Notes: generated from the sequence alone by a model not told the origin. Shown: positions 1 through 7,509, counted from the stretch's first letter. The stretch is DNA of 17,637 nt from Clostridiales bacterium (GCA_004557075.1 SFEX01000033.1:1-17637), one strand, 5' to 3'. Program-made: numbers and translations.

Positions 1-222
1 AAAACTGCGAAGCACCTGACGCGGAGAAACTTTCGAGTGATTTTTTCTTTTTGAGGTGCAGATGGGCTGACGCCCATCAAGATGAAAAGGGGAAAAAGCG
101 CCGAAAAGAGCCCGCGTCAGGCGACAGCGGTTCGACTCTCCTATGCTTAAGCTTCATTGTTAAAAATAATAGCACTTTATCCCCTCCGATGCAAGCTCTG
201 CGCGGCGCATTTTTATATGATA
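1..222. other. Structured non-coding element at the left edge
   Basis: No gene is supported here. Two arms, CCTGACGCGG (15-24) and CCGCGTCAGG (112-121), are a perfect 10-bp inverted repeat enclosing about 87 nt. Inside it, GATGGGC (61-67) and GCCCATC (72-78) form a perfect 7-bp hairpin with a TGAC loop. GCACCT (11-16) could instead pair with AGGTGC (55-60), so two folds compete. The 70-codon open frame at 51-263 has no family match I recognise and runs through the stems. The element is downstream of rplQ and could be a dispersed repeat, an independent small RNA on either strand, or part of a feature cut by the window edge. Its identity is unknown. Confidence 0.5.
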
Positions 223-254
223 AGAACCGGCATGGCCTGAGCCATACCGGTTCT
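223..254 (-). terminator. Hairpin at the end of the operon, probable weak terminator
   Basis: AGAACCGG-C-ATGGC (223-236), loop CTGA, GCCAT-A-CCGGTTCT (241-254): 13 paired bases with one mismatch. It sits about 50 nt past the rplQ stop. On the minus strand the stem is followed by TATCATAT, a poor U-tract, so termination here may be inefficient or helped by Rho; processing or 3'-end protection is the alternative. Confidence 0.5.
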
Positions 255-305
255 AAAACATAGTACTTTCTTATGACCTCGGCTCGTCAGAGTCGGGGAT
301 TTTAA

Positions 306-647
306 TTACAGCAGCTCGATAACCGCCATCTCCGCTGCGTCGCCGCGGCGGGGTCCGATGCGGGTTATGCGGGTGTAACCTCCGTTGCGGTCTGCGTACT
401 TGACAGACAGCTCGTCAAAGGTTTTCTTGGCTACAGCTTCACGGGTGATGAAGCTCAGAGCCTGACGGTAGGCCGCCAGATCCTTCTTCTTGCCAAGGCT
501 TATCATCTTCTCGGCCATGGGCGCGATCTCCTTAGCGCGGGTGACAGTGGTCTCCATGCGGCCCTTGTCCAGCAGATCAGTTACCTGCTGACGGAGCATG
601 GCCATGCGCTGGTCGGTCGGCTTGCCGAGTTTTCTTGTTCCGGGCAT
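306..647 (-). CDS. rplQ: 50S ribosomal protein L17
   Basis: L17 is a large-subunit protein near the peptide exit tunnel. The protein is 113 residues, the short form usual in Gram-positive bacteria. It opens with the family-typical N-terminus (MPGTRKLGKPTDQRMAML) and ends with the conserved basic segment containing GGYTRITRIGPRRGDAAEMAVIEL (residues about 89-112). It begins 24 nt after the rpoA stop, with an AAGGAGG site about 10 nt upstream of the ATG, and is the last gene of the alpha block. The next recognisable signal is the hairpin at 223-254. The ecfA/ecfT transporter genes that often follow rplQ in Firmicutes do not start within the remaining 305 nt. Confidence 0.97.
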   Translation of the reverse strand: MPGTRKLGKPTDQRMAMLRQQVTDLLDKGRMETTVTRAKEIAPMAEKMISLGKKKDLAAYRQALSFITREAVAKKTFDELSVKYADRNGGYTRITRIGPRRGDAAEMAVIELL

Positions 648-671
648 TTCGGTATTTCCTCCTTATTAGAG

Positions 672-1622
672 TTAGGCATTATCCTCGTCCGCGAGAGAAA
701 GCCCCATGGCGGCGAGCTTATGCTCTACCTCTTCCAGAGACTTGCGGCCAAGGTTACGGACCTTGATCATCTCATCCTGAGTCTTTGAGATCAGGTCTTC
801 AACAGTGTTGATATTTGCACGCTTGAGGCAATTGAAGCTTCTTACGGACAGATCCAGCTCTTCGATCGTCATCTCGAGCACCTTGTCGCGCTGGGTCTCG
901 GTCTTTTCGACCACGGTGGGATGATTGCCCACGGTGTCGGAAAGGTCGGTGAACAGCGTGAAGTGGTCGCAGAGGATCTTTGAGCCGAGCGATACGGCGT
1001 CACGCGCCGTGATGGTCTTGTCCGTCCACACCTCGATGGTTAGCTTGTCAAAGTCTGTCTGATTGCCCACGCGGGTATTCTCGACAGAGTAGTTGACCTT
1101 AATTACCGGTGTGTAGATAGAATCAACGGGGATGGTCCCGATCGCTGTCTGAGGGGTCTTGTTCTTATCCGCAGACACATAGCCTCTGCCGTGATCGAAG
1201 GTCAGCTCCATGGAAAGAGCGCCATCGGGTCCGAGAGTGGCTATTGGCTGCTCCGGATTGAGTATCTCGACCTCGGCGTCAGCCTTGATGTCGCCGGCGG
1301 TGACTACGCCTTCGCCAACGGCTTCGATGCTGACGGTCTTGGCGTCGTCGCTGTGGAGACGGGCGATAATTTGCTTAACATTAAGAACTATCTCCGTCAC
1401 ATCCTCCTTGACGCCGGGGATGGTCGAAAACTCATGCTGCACGCCCGCGATCTTGATCGAGGTGACAGCCGTTCCGGGGAGTGAGGAAAGCAAAACCCTT
1501 CGCAGAGAGTTACCAAGTGTCGTACCGTAGCCGCGCTCCAGAGGCTCGATAATGTACTTGCCATAGGAACTGTCAGTCGGAGTTTCTATACACTCTATAC
1601 GCGGCTTTTCTATTTCGATCAT
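672..1622 (-). CDS. rpoA: DNA-directed RNA polymerase subunit alpha
   Basis: Alpha dimerises to start RNA polymerase assembly and contacts UP elements and activators. The 316 residues show both domains: an N-terminal assembly domain with NSLRRVLLSSLPG at about 38-50, an acidic linker near 225-250, and a C-terminal domain from about 255 with LSVRSFNCLKRANI and VRNLGRKSLEE, which match the DNA-binding helices of the family. Length is normal for Firmicutes. The ATG at 1620-1622 is preceded by AAGGAGGG. The gap to rpsD upstream is 84 nt and contains a small GC-rich hairpin (1651-1668). Placement between rpsD and rplQ is the usual alpha-operon order outside Bacillus. Confidence 0.98.
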   Translation of the reverse strand: MIEIEKPRIECIETPTDSSYGKYIIEPLERGYGTTLGNSLRRVLLSSLPGTAVTSIKIAGVQHEFSTIPGVKEDVTEIVLNVKQIIARLHSDDAKTVSIEAVGEGVVTAGDIKADAEVEILNPEQPIATLGPDGALSMELTFDHGRGYVSADKNKTPQTAIGTIPVDSIYTPVIKVNYSVENTRVGNQTDFDKLTIEVWTDKTITARDAVSLGSKILCDHFTLFTDLSDTVGNHPTVVEKTETQRDKVLEMTIEELDLSVRSFNCLKRANINTVEDLISKTQDEMIKVRNLGRKSLEEVEHKLAAMGLSLADEDNA

Positions 1623-1650
1623 ATTAAATATAACCCTCCTTATTAAGTTC

Positions 1651-1668
1651 GGCGCGAAACTGCGCGCC
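1651..1668 (-). other. Hairpin in the rpsD-rpoA spacer
   Basis: GGCGCG (1651-1656) and CGCGCC (1663-1668) make a perfect 6-bp stem with a 6-nt loop, about 30 nt upstream of the rpoA start. No U-run follows, so it is not a terminator. It may be an RNA-processing or stability element; function is inferred only from position. Confidence 0.4.
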
Positions 1669-1706
1669 CTGAGATTTGTCAGCTTACCAATTTGAGGGTA
1701 TCTGTT

Positions 1707-2330
1707 TTACTTGGAGTACAGCTCGACGATCAGTCTCTCCTCGACGGGGAGGTCGATATCATCGCGTGCGGGCACTGCGACGACCTTTGCGATCTGATTG
1801 TTTGCATCGTACTCAAGCCACTTGGGTGCGGGACGTGAGCCGTTGGCCTCGATGTTAGCCTTGATCTTCTCAAGACTGCGGCTGCTCTCTTTAAGGGTGA
1901 TTACCATACCGGGTTTTACCTGGTAGCTGGGGATATTGACCTTGCGGCCGTTAACAGTGAAGTGACCGTGGCTGACCATCTGGCGAGCCTCCGCGCGGCT
2001 CATCGCGAAGCCGAGGCGGTACACAACATTGTCCAGGCGGCACTCAAGGATGCTCAGGAGGTTCTCGCCGGTCTTGCCCTGGCGGCGCTCTGCCATCTCG
2101 TAGTAGCTGCGGAACTGGCTCTCAAGAACACCGTAGTATCTCTTGGTCTTCTGCTTCTCGCGCAGCTGCATGCCGTACTCGGAATTCTTGCTGCGGCCCT
2201 GGCCGTGCTGGCCGGGAGCGTAGGATCTGTTCTCCAGTGCGCACTTGGTGTAGCAGCGGTCGCCCTTCAGGAAGAGCTTCTGGCCTTCTCTGCGGCACAT
2301 GCGGCAGACTGCTTCAGTATATCTTGCCAT
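1707..2330 (-). CDS. rpsD: 30S ribosomal protein S4, zinc-binding type
   Basis: S4 is a primary 16S rRNA binder that nucleates small-subunit assembly, and in other bacteria it represses its own operon. The 207-residue protein carries C9-x2-C12 and C26-x3-C30 in its N-terminal domain, the zinc-coordinating variant, followed by the S4 RNA-binding domain (about 97-160, including RLGFAMSRAEARQMVSHGHF) and the conserved terminus VEERLIVELYSK. It lies 19 nt after rpsK with an AAGGAGGG site. In Bacillus subtilis rpsD is elsewhere; here it is inside the alpha block, which makes feedback on this operon plausible but unproven. Confidence 0.98.
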   Translation of the reverse strand: MARYTEAVCRMCRREGQKLFLKGDRCYTKCALENRSYAPGQHGQGRSKNSEYGMQLREKQKTKRYYGVLESQFRSYYEMAERRQGKTGENLLSILECRLDNVVYRLGFAMSRAEARQMVSHGHFTVNGRKVNIPSYQVKPGMVITLKESSRSLEKIKANIEANGSRPAPKWLEYDANNQIAKVVAVPARDDIDLPVEERLIVELYSK

Positions 2331-2349
2331 TTGTCTTTCCCTCCTTCAA

Positions 2350-2748
2350 TTAGACACGACGACGCTTCGGAGGACGGCAGCCATTGTGGGGAATGGGGGT
2401 TACGTCCTTGATCATCGTTACTTCAAGACCTGCGGTCTGCAGGGCGCGGATTGCCGCCTCTCTGCCTGAGCCGGGGCCCTTGACGAACACTTCGACGGTC
2501 TTCAGGCCGTGCTCCATGGCTGCCTTTGCGGCGGTCTCGGCTGCGGTCTGAGCTGCGAAGGGGGTGGACTTTCTGCTGCCACGGAAGCCCATGCCGCCGG
2601 CAGATGCCCAGGAAATCGCGTTGCCCTGGGTGTCGGTGATGGTTACCATGGTATTATTGAAGGAAGAGCTGATATGAACCTGGCCCTTTTCAATGTTCTT
2701 ACGCTCTCTGCGGCGCGTTCTGACTTTTTTCTTGGTGTTTGCTGCCAT
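2350..2748 (-). CDS. rpsK: 30S ribosomal protein S11
   Basis: S11 forms part of the small-subunit platform beside the mRNA exit. At 132 residues it has family length. The conserved core (VHISSSFNNTMVTITD, about 25-40), the FVKGPGSGREAAIRAL segment (about 88-103) and the basic C-terminus HNGCRPPKRRRV are all present. The N-terminal KKKVRTRRRERKN stretch is the usual basic tail. It starts 15 nt after rpsM with a GGAGG site about 8 nt upstream of the ATG. Confidence 0.98.
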   Translation of the reverse strand: MAANTKKKVRTRRRERKNIEKGQVHISSSFNNTMVTITDTQGNAISWASAGGMGFRGSRKSTPFAAQTAAETAAKAAMEHGLKTVEVFVKGPGSGREAAIRALQTAGLEVTMIKDVTPIPHNGCRPPKRRRV

Positions 2749-2763
2749 AATTCATATCCCTCC

Positions 2764-3132
2764 TTACTTCTTCTTATTTGCGATGGTGCGTTTCGGACCC
2801 TTGCGGGTACGGGCGTTGGTCTTGCTGCGCTGTCCGCGAACGGGCAGGCCGCGGCGATGACGCAGGCCGCGATAGCAGCCGATCTCGGTCAGGCGCTTGA
2901 TATCAAGCGCGACGGAGCGGCGCAGGTCACCCTCAACTATATAGTTGTGGTCAATGCATTCACGCAGCTTTGCTTCTTCCTCTTCGGTGAGGTCTTTTAC
3001 GCGGGTGTCGGGATTAATACCGGTCATTTCCAGTATCTTGGTTGCGCTGGTTCTGCCGATACCGTAGACATAAGTGAGTCCTATCTCAATTCTCTTGTCC
3101 TTGGGCAGGTCAACGCCGGCTATACGTGCCAT
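2764..3132 (-). CDS. rpsM: 30S ribosomal protein S13
   Basis: S13 sits in the head of the 30S subunit, bridging to L5 of the 50S and contacting P-site tRNA through its C-terminal tail. The 122 residues include the N-terminal MARIAGVDLPKDKRIEIGLT, the helix-turn segment GIGRTSATKIL (about 25-35) and the basic tail RGLRHRRGLPVRGQRSKTNA. It is preceded by a 122-nt spacer with three hairpins. Its SD-like AAGGAAT lies 13 nt from the ATG, unusually far, and in the loop of a small hairpin (3137-3155). In Escherichia coli this is the gene whose leader is the S4 target. Confidence 0.98.
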   Translation of the reverse strand: MARIAGVDLPKDKRIEIGLTYVYGIGRTSATKILEMTGINPDTRVKDLTEEEEAKLRECIDHNYIVEGDLRRSVALDIKRLTEIGCYRGLRHRRGLPVRGQRSKTNARTRKGPKRTIANKKK

Positions 3133-3254
3133 ATTGATCGATCATTCCTTTCGATTTTTATTCCGCATTTTACGGATCCGCTTGGCTTATTCCCGCCGGA
3201 GGGAGCCTTGCGGTCCATGCGGGATCTTACTTTTTAGGACGAGCTTAAATTAAA
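3133..3254 (-). promoter_or_regulatory. Structured rpmJ-rpsM spacer, possible alpha-operon leader
   Basis: Three inverted repeats lie in this 122-nt gap: TCCCGC/GCGGGA (3191-3196 with 3219-3224), TCCG/CGGA (3162-3165 with 3173-3176) and ATCGA/TCGAT (3137-3141 with 3151-3155). The last places the only SD-like run of rpsM in its 9-nt loop. In E. coli the rpsM leader folds into a pseudoknot bound by S4; rpsD is also downstream here. A regulatory role is an inference; I could not model a pseudoknot with certainty. Confidence 0.4.
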
Positions 3255-3368
3255 TCAGCCCTGTCTCTGCTTGTGCTTGGGGTTCTCGCAAATTACCATG
3301 ACTTTGCCCTTGCGCTTTATGATCTTGCACTTTTCGCACATTGGCTTCACGGAAGGTCTTACTTTCAT
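3255..3368 (-). CDS. rpmJ: 50S ribosomal protein L36, zinc-binding type
   Basis: This short gene encodes 37 residues starting MKVRPSVKPMCEKCK and ending KHKQRQG, the exact family size. Zinc ligands C11, C14, C27 and H32 are all present, so this is the zinc-dependent (C+) form of L36. L36 is the smallest 50S protein and stabilises 23S rRNA near the L7/L12 stalk base. It lies 12 nt after infA with an AGGAGG site about 8 nt upstream. The order infA-rpmJ-rpsM is standard in Firmicutes. Confidence 0.96.
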   Translation of the reverse strand: MKVRPSVKPMCEKCKIIKRKGKVMVICENPKHKQRQG

Positions 3369-3380
3369 TTGTTTTACCTC

Positions 3381-3599
3381 CTACTTGCTTCTCCAGGTGA
3401 TACGCCCACGGGTCAAATCGTACGGAGACATCTGCACCGTGACCTTATCGCCGGGGAGGATCCTGATGAAGTTCATTCTGAGCTTACCGGAGATATGGGC
3501 AAGGATCGTGTGTCCCTGACCGATATCAACCATAAACATCGTGTTGGGCAGCGATTCGACCACCGTGCCCTCGAGTTCTATTACGTCGTCTTTTGCCAA
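3381..3599 (-). CDS. infA: Translation initiation factor IF-1
   Basis: IF-1 occupies the A site of the 30S subunit during initiation and works with IF-2 and IF-3. The 72 residues form one S1-like OB fold: MAKDDVIELEGTVVESLPN at the start, a GHTILAHISGKLRMNFIRI centre, and DKVTVQMSPYDLTRGRITWR at the end. Length is exactly that of the family. It lies 21 nt after map and 12 nt before rpmJ, with an AGGAGG site upstream. The small KOW-domain gene found between map and infA in many Clostridia is absent. Confidence 0.98.
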   Translation of the reverse strand: MAKDDVIELEGTVVESLPNTMFMVDIGQGHTILAHISGKLRMNFIRILPGDKVTVQMSPYDLTRGRITWRSK

Positions 3600-3620
3600 A
3601 ATAGTCTTCCTCCTAAGCCG

Positions 3621-4397
3621 TCAGTCGATATTTTCTGCCATCGTCAGTATCTCCGCCTCGCCGTCGGTAATGAGAATGGTATTCTCATAGTGCGCGGAAA
3701 GGCTGCCGTCATTTGTGACTACCGTCCAGCCGTTATCCAGAACATTGACGCCGTAACCGCCCGCATTTATCATGGGTTCGATCGCGATCGTCATGCCGGG
3801 AACCAGACGGGGGTTTGCCCTGAGTCCCTTTATACTGTAGTTGGGAACCTCGGGCGCTTCGTGCATATTGCGGCCTACGCCGTGGCCTACATAGTCACGG
3901 ACGACCGAATAGCCTCTGGCCTCCACGTATTCCTGGATCGCAGAGCCGATATCGTCGATGCGATAGCCGTTCTTTGCGAATTTCAGCCCCTCGAAAAAGC
4001 TCTGTCTCGTTACCTCGATGAGCCTTTTTGCCTCGTCGGAGATCTCGCCGCAGGGATATGTCCCCGCGCAGTCGCCGACGAAGCCGCCGAAGGTCGCGCC
4101 GACGTCGACGGAGACTATGTCGCCGTTGCGTATAACGCGCTTGCCGGGGATGCCGTGGATAACCTCGTCATTTACGGAAATACATGCGCTTGCCGGAAAA
4201 CCGCCGTACCCTTTAAAGGTGGGAATGGCGCGGGACTTTACGATGAAGTCGTTGACAGCCCTATCCACCTGCCTGGTGGTAAGCCCATCTTTTATGGCAG
4301 CGCGGGCGATGGATCGTGCGCCGGCGGTTATTGCCCCCGCCTTGCGCATGATCTCAATTTCGCCTGCTGTTTTGATGATTATTGGATCTCTCGACAT
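3621..4397 (-). CDS. map: Type I methionine aminopeptidase
   Basis: This cytosolic enzyme removes the N-terminal methionine from new proteins when the second residue is small. The 258-residue protein is a type Ia form with only the catalytic domain. The metal ligands are visible: D98 (VDVGATFGG), D109 (VGDCAGTY), H172 (GHGVGRNMHE), E207 (AIEPMI) and E238 (HYENTILIT), with the substrate-contacting H81 in HGIPG. The ATG starts 3 nt after the adk TGA, implying translational coupling. The linkage adk-map-infA is conserved in Gram-positive ribosomal clusters. Confidence 0.97.
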   Translation of the reverse strand: MSRDPIIIKTAGEIEIMRKAGAITAGARSIARAAIKDGLTTRQVDRAVNDFIVKSRAIPTFKGYGGFPASACISVNDEVIHGIPGKRVIRNGDIVSVDVGATFGGFVGDCAGTYPCGEISDEAKRLIEVTRQSFFEGLKFAKNGYRIDDIGSAIQEYVEARGYSVVRDYVGHGVGRNMHEAPEVPNYSIKGLRANPRLVPGMTIAIEPMINAGGYGVNVLDNGWTVVTNDGSLSAHYENTILITDGEAEILTMAENID

Positions 4398-4400
4398 AAA

Positions 4401-5033
4401 TCAGATACCCAAAGCCATCTTAATGACTTCCGTCGTTGCCTCTATGGTCGGCTGATTGTCAACGCTTTTCAGCTTGCCGCGGCTCTCATAGAAAGCCTTG
4501 AGAGGCTCAGTCTCCCTGTGATATGTCTCCAGACGCGCTTTGACTGTTTCGGGGGCGTCATCCTTGCGGATGGTAAGCTCGCCGCCGCAGAAGTCGCACT
4601 TGCCCTCGACTCTGGGGGGATTGGAAACGATGTGGAAGGTCTGGCTGCAGTCCTTGCAGGTTCTGCGGCCTGACATACGCTCGATTATTACCTCGTCTGC
4701 GATCTCGATCGAAAGAGCGCAGTCGATGTCGATGCCCGCTGACTCCAGAGCCTCGGCCTGGGGGATCGTGCGGGGCACGCCGTCGAGAATATATCCGCCG
4801 GCACAGTCGGGCTCTGCAAGGCGCTCGTTTATGATGCCGATGATGACATCGTCGGGAACGAGCCTGCCGCTGTCCACATATGCCTTAGCCTGAAGTCCCA
4901 CGGGGGTGCCGTTTTTCATGGCTGCCCGAAGGATATTTCCGGTAGAAATGGTGGGTATATTGAGCATTTTGCTGAGTATCTCAGCCTGAGTACCTTTACC
5001 TGCGCCGGGGGCGCCTAAAAGTATAAGCTTCAT
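4401..5033 (-). CDS. adk: Adenylate kinase, zinc-lid type
   Basis: Adenylate kinase catalyses ATP + AMP = 2 ADP and sets the adenylate balance. The 210 residues show the P-loop GAPGAGKGT (7-15), the AMP-binding region (STGNILRAAM, 30-39) and a lid with C126-x2-C129 and C146-x2-C149, the four-cysteine zinc site of Gram-positive enzymes. One oddity is DGVPRT at 84-89, where DGFPRT is usual; the catalytic arginine is kept. The gene lies 13 nt after secY, and its stop is 3 nt from map. Confidence 0.97.
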   Translation of the reverse strand: MKLILLGAPGAGKGTQAEILSKMLNIPTISTGNILRAAMKNGTPVGLQAKAYVDSGRLVPDDVIIGIINERLAEPDCAGGYILDGVPRTIPQAEALESAGIDIDCALSIEIADEVIIERMSGRRTCKDCSQTFHIVSNPPRVEGKCDFCGGELTIRKDDAPETVKARLETYHRETEPLKAFYESRGKLKSVDNQPTIEATTEVIKMALGI

Positions 5034-5046
5034 ATTACACCTCTTA

Positions 5047-6321
5047 TCAGCTAAGGAAGCCCTTGTAGTTGCGCATAAGCAGCTGTGCCTCGAGCGATCT
5101 TACGGTCTCGAGTGCAACACCTACAACGATGATTATCGAGGTGCCGCCGAGAGAGATGCCGCTCAGGTCAGCAGCCGTGCTGAAGTGGCTGATCAGAATG
5201 GGGACTACCGCGATGATACCAAGGTAAATTGCGCCGAACAGAGTGATCTTGTTCAGAACATTGCTGATATAATCGCTGGTGGGAGTGCCCGGACGGAAGC
5301 CGGGAATGTATCCGCCGTTCTTCTTCAGGTTGTTTGCAACCTCGACGGGGTTAAACTGGATCGTCGAGTAGAAGTAAGCAAAGAAGATGATCAGCAGGAA
5401 GTAGATTATTGCATAGGGAATGCTGGTGGTGCTTGCCCATGCGCTGTCCTGATGGCCGGTGAAGGCCGCGATGGTCGCAGGCAGAGTCGCAATGGACTGA
5501 GCGAAGATGATGGGCAGAACGCCGGACATGTTGACCTTCATGGGAAGGTGGGTGCTCTGACCGCCGTACATCTTGCGGCCGACAACGCGCTTTGCGTACT
5601 GAACAGGGATCCTGCGCTCGGAGTCGTTTATCAGAACGATGAGAACGATCATTGCAAGAGCGCCGATGAGCAGCAGAACGTCGATCCACCATGCAACGGT
5701 GCCATTTGCGACGTTGGTCACCATCTGGTACAGGCTCGTGGGGAAGCGGGAAACGATACTTGCAAACAGGATGATGGAAATACCGTTGCCGATACCGAAT
5801 TCGGTGATCTGCTCGCCGAGCCACATGATAAGTGCCGAGCCGGAAGTAAAGGTCAGGATGATAACGATCGCTGCCCAGACGCCGGAACCGTCGGCGGTGA
5901 GGAAGCCGGATCTGCTGATCATCCAGTAGTAAGCGAAGCCCTGGATAAGGCCGATCGCTACGGTGGTGTAACGGGTGATGGAGGCGATCTTCTTCTTGCC
6001 TTCCTCGCCCTCTTCCTTGCTCATACGTTCCAGCGCCGGGATAGCTATCGTCAGGAGCTGGATGATGATGGATGCGTTGATGTACGGCTGGATAGACAGA
6101 GCGAAGATGGTAGCATTCGAGAATGCGCCGCCGCTCATTACGTTCAGCAGACCGAGAACGGTGTTCTGCATCTGAGTGAAATACTGGCTCAGAGCCGATA
6201 CGTCAACGTACGGCACGGGAACTGCATTACCGAGACGGTAGAGGAGGATGATGACCAGAGTGAAGAGTATCTTCTTTCTCAGATCGTCGATCTTCCATGC
6301 ATTTCGCATTGTCTGAAGCAC
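5047..6321 (-). CDS. secY: Protein translocase subunit SecY
   Basis: SecY is the membrane channel for Sec-dependent export and insertion. The 424 residues match family length and show about ten hydrophobic segments, the first at roughly 18-33, plus typical signatures: GIGNGISIILFASIVSRFP near 175-193, the cytoplasmic loop NDSERRIPVQYAKRVVGRKM near 231-250, and SYQ-like basic residues near the C-terminus. The start is GTG at 6319-6321, directly abutting the rplO TAA. A GAGGTGAT site 5 nt upstream favours this GTG over the ATG four codons later, which would lie too far from any SD. Confidence 0.96.
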   Translation of the reverse strand: MLQTMRNAWKIDDLRKKILFTLVIILLYRLGNAVPVPYVDVSALSQYFTQMQNTVLGLLNVMSGGAFSNATIFALSIQPYINASIIIQLLTIAIPALERMSKEEGEEGKKKIASITRYTTVAIGLIQGFAYYWMISRSGFLTADGSGVWAAIVIILTFTSGSALIMWLGEQITEFGIGNGISIILFASIVSRFPTSLYQMVTNVANGTVAWWIDVLLLIGALAMIVLIVLINDSERRIPVQYAKRVVGRKMYGGQSTHLPMKVNMSGVLPIIFAQSIATLPATIAAFTGHQDSAWASTTSIPYAIIYFLLIIFFAYFYSTIQFNPVEVANNLKKNGGYIPGFRPGTPTSDYISNVLNKITLFGAIYLGIIAVVPILISHFSTAADLSGISLGGTSIIIVVGVALETVRSLEAQLLMRNYKGFLS

Positions 6322-6762
6322 TTAGATCACCTCGGCCTTTCCGCCTGCCGCCTCAATTTTTTCTTTTGCGGTTTCAGAGAACGCGGAAGCCTTTACGGTA
6401 AGTTTCTTGCTTATCTCGCCGTTGCCGAGGATCTTGACTCCGTAGCGGCACTTGGAGAGGACGCCTGCGTCCAGCATTGCCTGTGCGTCAACGACTGCGC
6501 CGTCTTCAAATCTGTCAAGCACGGATACGTTTACCGCCTCCAGAGGCTTTGCAAAGATGTTGTTGAAGCCTCTCTTGGGGATGCGGCGTGCCAGAGGCAT
6601 CTGGCCGCCTTCAAAGCCGATGCGGGTACCGCCGCCGGAGCGTGCCTTCTGGCCCTTGTGGCCGCGGCCTGCGGTCTTGCCGTTGCCGGTTGCGTGGCCT
6701 CTGCCCTTGCGCTTATTGACATGGGTGGAGCCTGCTACGGGAGAAAGTTCATTGATATACAT
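6322..6762 (-). CDS. rplO: 50S ribosomal protein L15
   Basis: L15 is a late-assembly 50S protein with a long, glycine- and arginine-rich N-terminal extension that threads through 23S rRNA. The 146 residues show it clearly (GRGHATGNGKTAGRGHKG, about 20-37), followed by the globular part (VLSKCRYGVKILGNGEISKKLTVKASAFS). It lies 12 nt after rpmD, and its TAA abuts the secY GTG with no spacer. An AAGGAGG site precedes the ATG. Confidence 0.98.
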   Translation of the reverse strand: MYINELSPVAGSTHVNKRKGRGHATGNGKTAGRGHKGQKARSGGGTRIGFEGGQMPLARRIPKRGFNNIFAKPLEAVNVSVLDRFEDGAVVDAQAMLDAGVLSKCRYGVKILGNGEISKKLTVKASAFSETAKEKIEAAGGKAEVI

Positions 6763-6774
6763 AGCTTTTCCTCC

Positions 6775-6954
6775 TTATTCTTCCGTTACCTGGAGGAGAT
6801 AGCCGATCTTGGCGATCTTGCCCCTGGTCTGGGGGTTGTCGGGCTGTACGGTCTCGTTGCCGATCTTGTGCAGACCGAGAGAGTTTGCGGTCGCTACATG
6901 CTTCTCAAGACGACCGTTCAGGCTCTTTACGAGCTTAATTCTAAGATTTGCCAT
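6775..6954 (-). CDS. rpmD: 50S ribosomal protein L30
   Basis: This short gene is easily missed. Translation from the ATG at 6952-6954 gives 59 residues, starting MANLRIKLVKSLNGRLEKHV and ending GYLLQVTEE, the typical L30 size and pattern, with the ferredoxin-like fold's LGLHKIGNETVQPDNPQTRGKI centre. It lies 12 nt after rpsE and 12 nt before rplO with a GGAGGG site upstream. L30 is missing from some bacterial groups but is normal in Firmicutes at this place. Confidence 0.96.
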   Translation of the reverse strand: MANLRIKLVKSLNGRLEKHVATANSLGLHKIGNETVQPDNPQTRGKIAKIGYLLQVTEE

Positions 6955-6966
6955 GTTGCGCCCTCC

Positions 6967-7491
6967 TTAACCCTGAATCTCTTCAGGAGTCTTGCCTCTG
7001 ACCGCTGCAACCTGAGCTGCGTCGCGGAGAGACATAAGGCCCTGCATGGTTGCCGCAACGACGTTTGCGGGGTTGTTGGTGCGAAGGCACTTGGTACGGA
7101 TGTCCTTGATGCCTGCTGCCTCAACGACCGCACGAACTGCGCCGCCTGCGATAACGCCGGTACCGGGTGCCGCGGGCTTCATCAGAACGCGGCCTGCGCC
7201 GAACTCGCCGATAATCTCGTGAGGAATGGTGGTTCCCTGAAGGGTAACGGTCACGATGTTCTTCTTCGCATCCTCAAGACCCTTGCGGATAGCTTCGGAT
7301 ACTTCGTTTGCCTTGCCAAGGCCGTAGCCTACGCGGCCCTTGCCGTCGCCGACAACGCAAAGTGCGGAGAACTTCATTACACGGCCGCCCTTGACGGTCT
7401 TGCTGACGCGGTTGAGGGAAACTACCTTTTCCACAAACTCGGAAGCTTCCTCGTCTCTGCGACGGTCTCTTCTGTCGTTATTGTATGCCAT
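6967..7491 (-). CDS. rpsE: 30S ribosomal protein S5
   Basis: S5 lies at the mRNA entry channel and affects decoding accuracy. The 174 residues show the N-terminal double-stranded RNA-binding-like domain (FVEKVVSLNRVSKTVKGGRV, about 18-37, then GKGRVGYGLGKANEV) and the C-terminal domain with GAGRVLMKPAAPGTGVIAGG and KCLRTNNPANVVAAT. Length is usual. It is preceded by rplR (18 nt) with an AGGAGG site and followed by rpmD (12 nt). Confidence 0.98.
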   Translation of the reverse strand: MAYNNDRRDRRRDEEASEFVEKVVSLNRVSKTVKGGRVMKFSALCVVGDGKGRVGYGLGKANEVSEAIRKGLEDAKKNIVTVTLQGTTIPHEIIGEFGAGRVLMKPAAPGTGVIAGGAVRAVVEAAGIKDIRTKCLRTNNPANVVAATMQGLMSLRDAAQVAAVRGKTPEEIQG

Positions 7492-7509
7492 AATAGTTTT
7501 CCTCCTCCC

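Noticed and set aside
40..115. Resemblance to a lysine riboswitch (GAGGTGC ... AAGGGG ... GCGCCGAA)
   Set aside because: A few short words match, but the long P2 and P3 helices and the downstream conserved core are absent, and the only strong stem (15-24/112-121) does not fit.
124..146. GGTTCGACTC, similar to a tRNA or tmRNA T-arm
   Set aside because: The flanks cannot form the 5-bp T stem, and no acceptor or anticodon arms or 3' CCA are present.
3273..4673. 466-codon plus-strand open frame
   Set aside because: Antisense to rpmJ, infA, map and part of adk, all of which are clear.
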